A stretch of DNA of 64,000 nt from contig QZCP01000190.1 of NCBI GenBank assembly GCA_003956705.1, forward strand, positions 1 through 64,000. Direction: 5' to 3'. The translations under genes and the position numbers were made by a program. A model generated the notes under the pieces. It made no database searches and was not told the DNA's origin. It worked only from the letters and a program-made list of their open reading frames with translations. Below are positions 58,290 through 64,000 of the stretch, piece by piece. Within the stretch, counting starts at the first letter, position 1. Each line of letters begins with the position of its first letter. This DNA comes from Brevipalpus yothersi (Eukaryota > Arthropoda > Arachnida > Trombidiformes > Tenuipalpidae).

Positions 58290-59681
58290 TTAGAACATTG
58301 TGTCAGCATTAGAGGATCGTGGACAGATGAGTTTCTCCCAGTTTTTGGTGATAAGGTCATACAGGATATTGTAATGATTTCGAACTTCTTTACAAACCAG
58401 CTGTAGATGTAGCCATTCCTTTTCATCAATTTCGATAAGAGTATCTCGGTAGTCCTCCTAAAATTGAGACCAGTCGAATGAGAGACAGTTACATATAACA
58501 ATGGATACGAAATTATAATACTCACAATGAATGGATACTTGAATATTTTTGAGACTATCTTGGCCCTGGTGGAATGATATTTTGAAATCTCGTCAAAATA
58601 GACGGCACCTTCTTGTTCGACTGCTCTAACTTCCTCCAAAATTTCTTCCTGTGGGAAAAGAATCAGAGATTTTTTATCAAACACTCAGAAAGCATAGGAT
58701 GATATCATCCATGACTCATCAATTTCATACTCGCTTTTATTGTCGACATTTCAATCTCATTCATTACTTGAATTTTGTATTCTAGAATTTTCTCTTCGAT
58801 AAAATATCTTTCATAGGAAAAAGTGTCTTCAACATGATTGAAAGGAACCAAAAGATAAAACTCATTATGAGTCATTATGAGAGTCCTATAAATTTTCATC
58901 AGATAACAATGTTCAAAGTAATTTTACGAACCTGAACGGAGACACCAAAGTTGTTACCATCCTCTATTTTGGGAATCATGAGAAGAATCCATATTTTAAT
59001 CTGGATAAATGAATCGATATCAAAAGTAACGTTAAGCAAGAGAAACACGTGGTCAGAATTGAAGAGCTTACGAGATTTGTCTCCTCAACAAGCTTGGTGA
59101 TTCTAGGCTTCATGGCGGCTATAAGTTCTTTCAAACTTTTATTTGAGGGCATTTCCATTGTTTGACTGTGATTCATACTCATATTCATCGAACTATCCTG
59201 ATCAGATGTGAGCCTCTTCCTTTTACCTCGAGTCTCGTGATTTGTGGCCGGTTGCTCATTGGTCTGTGAAGCCTGCTTCGGGTTGGGCATGATGGATCCG
59301 GCTTTCACCTCTTCTAGCCATTTTTGTTTGAAGAAATCATTCTGTATGGACAATATCAGAATACATTAATATCCAAGAAAGATTAAATGATCAAGGACAT
59401 AATAAAATGTCAGGAAAATTTATAAACTCACACTCAAAAATTGATTTAATTCGATGACTTTCTTGGGAAACTCTTCCTTAATCAACTTCAAGACTCGTTC
59501 TGCTGATGAGTCAGTGAAATCGAGTAACTAAAATGTGATCAAAAGAAACAAATAATTGCAAAAATTAATTGATCATCCAAACAATTGATCAATAATCAAT
59601 ACACATAAAAACACGTGTTTCTATATTCACCTGAGTCTCAGCAGATTCTTCTTTCAAACCATCACCAGCTTCAACGGCCAT
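58290..59681 (-). CDS. PSME3: Proteasome activator PA28-gamma (REG-gamma)
   Basis: Six exons, complement(59631..59681, 59432..59527, 59072..59341, 58932..59000, 58526..58648, 58290..58457), give 258 aa (human PSME3 254). It forms the nuclear heptameric 11S cap that opens the 20S proteasome independently of ATP. Visible blocks: FPKKVIELNQFLSNDFFKQK, the Lys/Arg nuclear signal GKRKRL in the disordered loop, IPKIEDGNNFGVSVQEE containing the activation loop, YHSTRAKIVSKIFKYPF, EDYRDTLIEIDEKEW and the C-terminal CPRSSNADTMF. All junctions are phase 0. The Met/Ser/Asn-rich loop (SSMNMSMNHSQTMEM) is longer than usual. The long frame in the intron between exons 4 and 5 is out of phase with the chain. 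Confidence 0.95.
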
Positions 59682-60706
59682 ATTGAACAAAGATATACTT
59701 CTGTACAATTATTCAAACTGATTATGATCAAAACTGTATAATGAATTCAAATGACAATGGCCAATGAGGATAATGAGATAATCAACACCAATAACGTGGT
59801 CACAATCAAGAAAATATGAGCGAATGAGTAAATGAAGAGATTATGTATGATGAACGATAATGGCGCAGCGCTCAGCAACTGAGGAGAGCAGAAAAAATTT
59901 TTTTTTTCAGGCGCGAACAGATGAAACAAAAAAAATCAAACCCCGATCAGATTGATAGTGGGTGAGCAACTATGAGCAACTGAAGAGATTAACGGAAATG
60001 ATGATGAACAACGGACAACGTGATTGGTGACTCCAGAATCCAACGAATACAAAATGATGATCAATGGCAACTGAAGTTCAGTTACTGAACATGGATACAT
60101 ACACAAAAAGCCGGCAAGTTTGGTCCGCAAAAGGAAAACATTCCCGATTGTACAGCTTCTATCCACGTGCAAACTCATCTCTCCTCTTGTGGCACCATTT
60201 TCAAAAGTTTCAATAACTATATCTGGTTGCTCAGATTTTGGAATATCTATCGCTTGTGATTGGAGGAGGTTAATTTTTTTTCCTGTAATGTAATGATAAT
60301 TCTTGAGATATGATCATTTTTAATCACCCTAATTGGAGAATCTTTGATCATGTTGCTAATTGATATTGGTCAGCTTTAGGTTCGATAAATCAAATTGATT
60401 AGTTATGATGCCTCATGAAAATTTTTTTCATCTATCTGGAATTTTAAAATGAAAAGAATTTTGTTTGAGAAAGGAAAGGAAAGTTTTTTTTGAAAATGTT
60501 TTGAAGGAATTTATTGGCGAAATTCAAAGATTTTGCGTGGGTTCCCTTTGGATTTTTTACAGGATCTGATTGACTGAGTTTGGAGAAGAGTATAAGATCA
60601 AGATAAATTTCGTTGGGAGTTGGTAAAATTTCTAACTGAGGAATACTCTGAAATCCTCAGATTAATTGAAGGATTAAACGAAAATCCACTAGAGTCTAGA
60701 ATTCCT
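59682..60706. other. Intergenic, nothing recognised
   Basis: 5' flank of PSME3 and 3' flank of the PI3-kinase gene. AT-rich, no supported gene. Confidence 0.5.
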
Positions 60707-63700
60707 TTATTGATTCTTGTTGGTTCTAGAAATATTGTGGGCCATCATATTGATGCTGGTTTTCCAACTGTTTTTGAGTGCTTCCTCAAATTTACATCGA
60801 AAATGTTTCAGAGCCTCCTCATCATTCAAATCGAGAACCAAAGTTTCCCTTAAATAATCCAAATCTTCAATGGATGATAGTTCTGGTATTCCAGAGGAAA
60901 GCATCATGGCGAAGAGAGACAAAATGAAGGATCCTTTTTTACGTAAAATTGTGAATGCTTGCTCACAATAATTTTGAAATTCATGAAAATTACCATTCTG
61001 TGTATTACCAGCGGTGATTACATAAACAAAATCATTGGTCAACACAAATGGGACACGTTCTCGACGAATACCGAATTTTTCTTTGAACTTTCCAAGTATA
61101 TGTCCAAAATCGATATGCAAAATTTGGCCATTTGTTTTCACCAATATATTGTCACTGTGGCGATCAGCTACTCCAAGAACATAGGTAGCCACACAATAAC
61201 CAGCACAGGACAATGTGAATTGATTGATGGCTTTACTCAGCGATTCTTGGTCTGGATTATTGCATTTCAGCCAATTAAGGAGTGAAGCTTTATTGAATGC
61301 TGAAGTAGCTCTCATACTATGACTTTTCTGAATTCTTGCTAAAGTTTGAGTGTTCGTTACAACTTCGATCAGTCCGACTTGCTTTTCTGTTGCTATAACT
61401 CCATATGGTTCCATTCTCAAATCCAAACCCTCGTCCTTCCACAATTTGTCCATTATTCGAATCATTTGGACTGTCAGCATGTCCTGACGTAGATCTGTCG
61501 ATTAAACCAATTGAAAAACAAATTAGAAGGCTTTGGGATAAACATATTTCCGCTCAGTGTTCTAACGCCAATTTTTTAAAGTCGCTGAAGATCAGTTAGT
61601 CGAATTTTTTTGTTAGAAAATTCAAATTAGAATTTGAATTTAGAAATCAAATCGATTATTATCCAGTCGCAAAACCAATCTATACAAATCAAAAAACTGT
61701 TTCCTTAAACTTTAAACCTTAAACTAAACTCCTTAAAAATTTCTGAAAGTTTTTCCAAATAAATTCTGGATTCAATCGAATCTTCGAATAAATAAAATGC
61801 TTTTTGACACGATGAGGAGTTTTGCTTCTGAAAAATGGCTTTTCATAGAATCAGATCAATAAAAAACATCAAAATTGTTTAACTCACCATCTCCACTCTT
61901 AAAAATGATGCTAACATCCTCCGCTCTTGCATCTTCGTTGCTGAAAACTAGCCATAGAGGCTTCATTTTCGAGTCCATGAGTCTACACCGATCAGTACGA
62001 ATGTTTTTCAATTTTACACTAGGATTCAGTGGATTGATGAAATCTTGAAAATATTCCTTGTAATAGTCAAGATCGAGAATTTCTTGCATCGTAACGGCAA
62101 GTCGATCTTTAGAATCGCGAGTTTTGTTAATGAATTCTCTTTTCACAATTTCGTTCATATGCTTCAAATAATTATTTGCGTCCACTTGTTTAACTAAATC
62201 TTTCATATGTTCAATAGCACCACGGCAATATGCTTCCAAAATAAGGCCAAAGTAGGTTGAAATTGATGGTTCAGACATTTCTGATCGAAGTAACCAGAAA
62301 AAGTGATGCCCAATATTTCGATTTTTCAAAGCTCTCTCGAGAAGAAAAAGTGCTAGATCACAATACAAATATGATTCATTTTTTAAAGCTTGCACTAATT
62401 GAAGCAAATAAAGTGATAGATCTTCATCTGAAAGACTTTTCAAACACTTAATAGCATAAGTTCGGACGTGACAATCGGCATAAGCATAGTCCAAAAGTTC
62501 AAGAGCTTTTCTTGGCTCGATAATAGGCCATTGATGAAGCATTTTGATCAGTTCGATCACTTCTCGACGATCGTTCCATTTGACACAGGCAATAAGATGA
62601 GGTAAAGATGAGGGAAAATATTGACAACAATCATCTCGAAAGTACCAAAGAAACTCTCGATCTTTGCTAACCATCGGAGTCAATGGATCTCGACAGCAAA
62701 TTTCTCGAATCATGTCCAAATTCCGTGAACTCGATCGATGATCAGTCGAAGAAGTCGACATAGTACTGGTGATGCTACCAGCACGAGATCGGTGGCCATT
62801 TCTTGAGGATTCCACTGGAATCGAAATGGATTCCATGCTCAAAATTGTATCGAGATGGGGATAAACTATCAGATGATTTTCCGATTGGTTATATTTTTTG
62901 AATGTTATAGTTAAACATGTTGTCTCATCTGTATTTGGATTTGGCATCACAGTACCCAAAGGATTGAGCATATCTTCCTGTTCGTATCCATCTGGATAAT
63001 TCCACATTGGAAGTGTTAAACTTCCTGTCCTTAATTGGCCTTTATAATCGAATACCGAAGTATTTGCCCATCGTAATGGATTCATGGTTATTTCACAGTT
63101 AATATTGGATCGAAAAAATTTTCCTCTACTGCCTTTTCGAGCTCGAATGATGACTTGATAGATGACAAAACACAATCTGGCCATTCGTGGGATATCACCG
63201 ACTGCAATATCCAGAGTAAGCGTTTCATTCCAAACACATTGGCCATTCTCTATTATTTGATTTGGAGTAGAGATCGAATGTGTCAAAGGCTGTCCACCAT
63301 GATAGAGTCCCACTTGAATGGCTAATTGAACATCATCACAATGATTTATTTTTAGTGCTTCGCACACGGTAAAACCATATTTTTCGGTTAAACACATCGA
63401 AGAAATTGGATTCGATCTTCGACGTGTTGTGCTGTATCCATGGCCTGTTGATGATCTGAAGCGGAATTCCTCCTGATTTTTTACCGAAATTTTTGATTCA
63501 ACTGCGAAAAAATTTTCCTTGAAAGCAAAATTCGAGAATTGTTTAAAACTGACCTGAAATGCTGTCTTTCGAAACTACGATGAGGGAAGGAGTTCGATAG
63601 TTTGCTATACATTCTCTTATGTACTGGTAAGAGATGGTTAAATAAATATATATATCGTTAGTTAATCTTAGAACCTTCTTTAATGGAGGAATACAATAGT

Positions 63701-63951
63701 AACTCACTTTGTACTGCATTAACGGATGTGATCCAAGCAAATATTCATCTTTTCCACAAACTTTCAGCATAAGCTGATCAGGATCACTCTGATCACAATT
63801 GAACAGTTTTATGGCCATTAGAACTATTTCATCCACACAAGTAAGGTAAGACAATCGAGTAGTTTGAGAATTTTGGAATAATTTGGCAACTTGAGAATCA
63901 AAGCAATCGAAAGAGCCGTTCTGATTGTCCTGATTTAGCTGTTGACTTAGT
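60707..63951 (-). CDS. Pi3K: Class I PI3-kinase catalytic subunit (p110), 5' partial
   Basis: Exons seen: complement(63708..63951, 63554..63623, 61888..63444, 60707..61494). They give about 886 residues; the N-terminal p85-binding region lies beyond the right edge. It phosphorylates PIP2 to PIP3 at the plasma membrane downstream of receptors. The order is Ras-binding domain (LMLKVCGKDEYLLGSHPLMQ, YIRECIANYRTPSLIVVSKD), C2 domain (GLYHGGQPL, CVWNETLTLDI), helical domain (DREFLWYFRDDCCQYFPSSL, LSLYLLQLVQALKNE) and kinase domain (SNEDARAEDVSIIFKSGDDL). The catalytic GVADRHSDNI, HIDFGHILG and the basic activation loop KFKEKFGIRRERVPF mark class I. Exon junction phases agree throughout. The acceptor at 63445 (rather than the nearer AGs) is chosen by phase. 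Class IA versus IB is not settled without the N-terminus. Confidence 0.93.
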
Positions 63952-64000
63952 CTACAGAAGAGCTTCGGAATGAATATATATCAATTAGCATATCAATTTC

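Overview
This window is nuclear DNA from an animal, most likely an arthropod and probably a mite. The genes have short introns of about 50-100 bp with plain GT-AG borders. The intergenic DNA is AT-rich and full of (GA)n/(CT)n microsatellites. The gene set includes an octopamine/tyramine-type amine receptor and a Rebers-Riddiford cuticle protein, both arthropod hallmarks. The mite assignment is an inference from compactness and divergence, not from a diagnostic gene. Exon chains below were built by hand from splice sites, reading phase and family conservation; no alignment or transcript was available.

Layout. 1-8364: no gene recognised, several dinucleotide repeats. 8365-10029 (+): intronless type-1 octopamine/tyramine receptor. 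11878-14367 (-): four-exon enolase-phosphatase E1 homologue with its catalytic motifs altered. 16275-17885 (+): intronless TMEM135-like protein. 20170-23420 (+): translation initiation factor eIF3c, convergent with ribosomal protein eL6 (23593-24426, -). 25535-27010 (+): VPS9-domain protein like the N-terminal half of ANKRD27/Varp. 28035-29605 (-): unknown secreted His/Pro-rich protein whose large intron holds exon-like sequence on the other strand. 32230-34912 (+): ten-exon divergent long-chain acyl-CoA synthetase relative. 35355-36056 (-): chitin-binding cuticle protein.

The right half is denser. 37261-39742 (-): NSF, head-to-head with a conserved protein of unknown function (40157-41070, +). 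41450-42214 (-): unknown secreted protein. 43030-44853 (+): RPUSD2-like pseudouridine synthase, tail-to-tail (88 bp) with complex I subunit NDUFA9 (44942-46497, -). 47028-47462 (+): PSMG4-like proteasome chaperone. 47728-48099: recently duplicated fragment of the NDST gene. 48377-48733 (+): short Spp2/GPKOW-type G-patch protein. 49295-52314 (-): heparan sulfate N-deacetylase/N-sulfotransferase. 53003-54063 (-): pyridoxamine phosphate oxidase, head-to-head with a Popeye-domain gene (55027-57469, +). 58290-59681 (-): proteasome activator PA28-gamma. 60707 to the right edge (-): class I PI3-kinase catalytic subunit, cut at its 5' end.

The genes are mostly unrelated housekeeping and signalling genes, with no operon logic. 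Divergent pairs may share promoters. I did not find a new multi-gene system. The most informative oddities are the NDST fragment copy, the apparently inactive enolase-phosphatase, the acyl-CoA synthetase relative with altered motifs, and two orphan secreted proteins.
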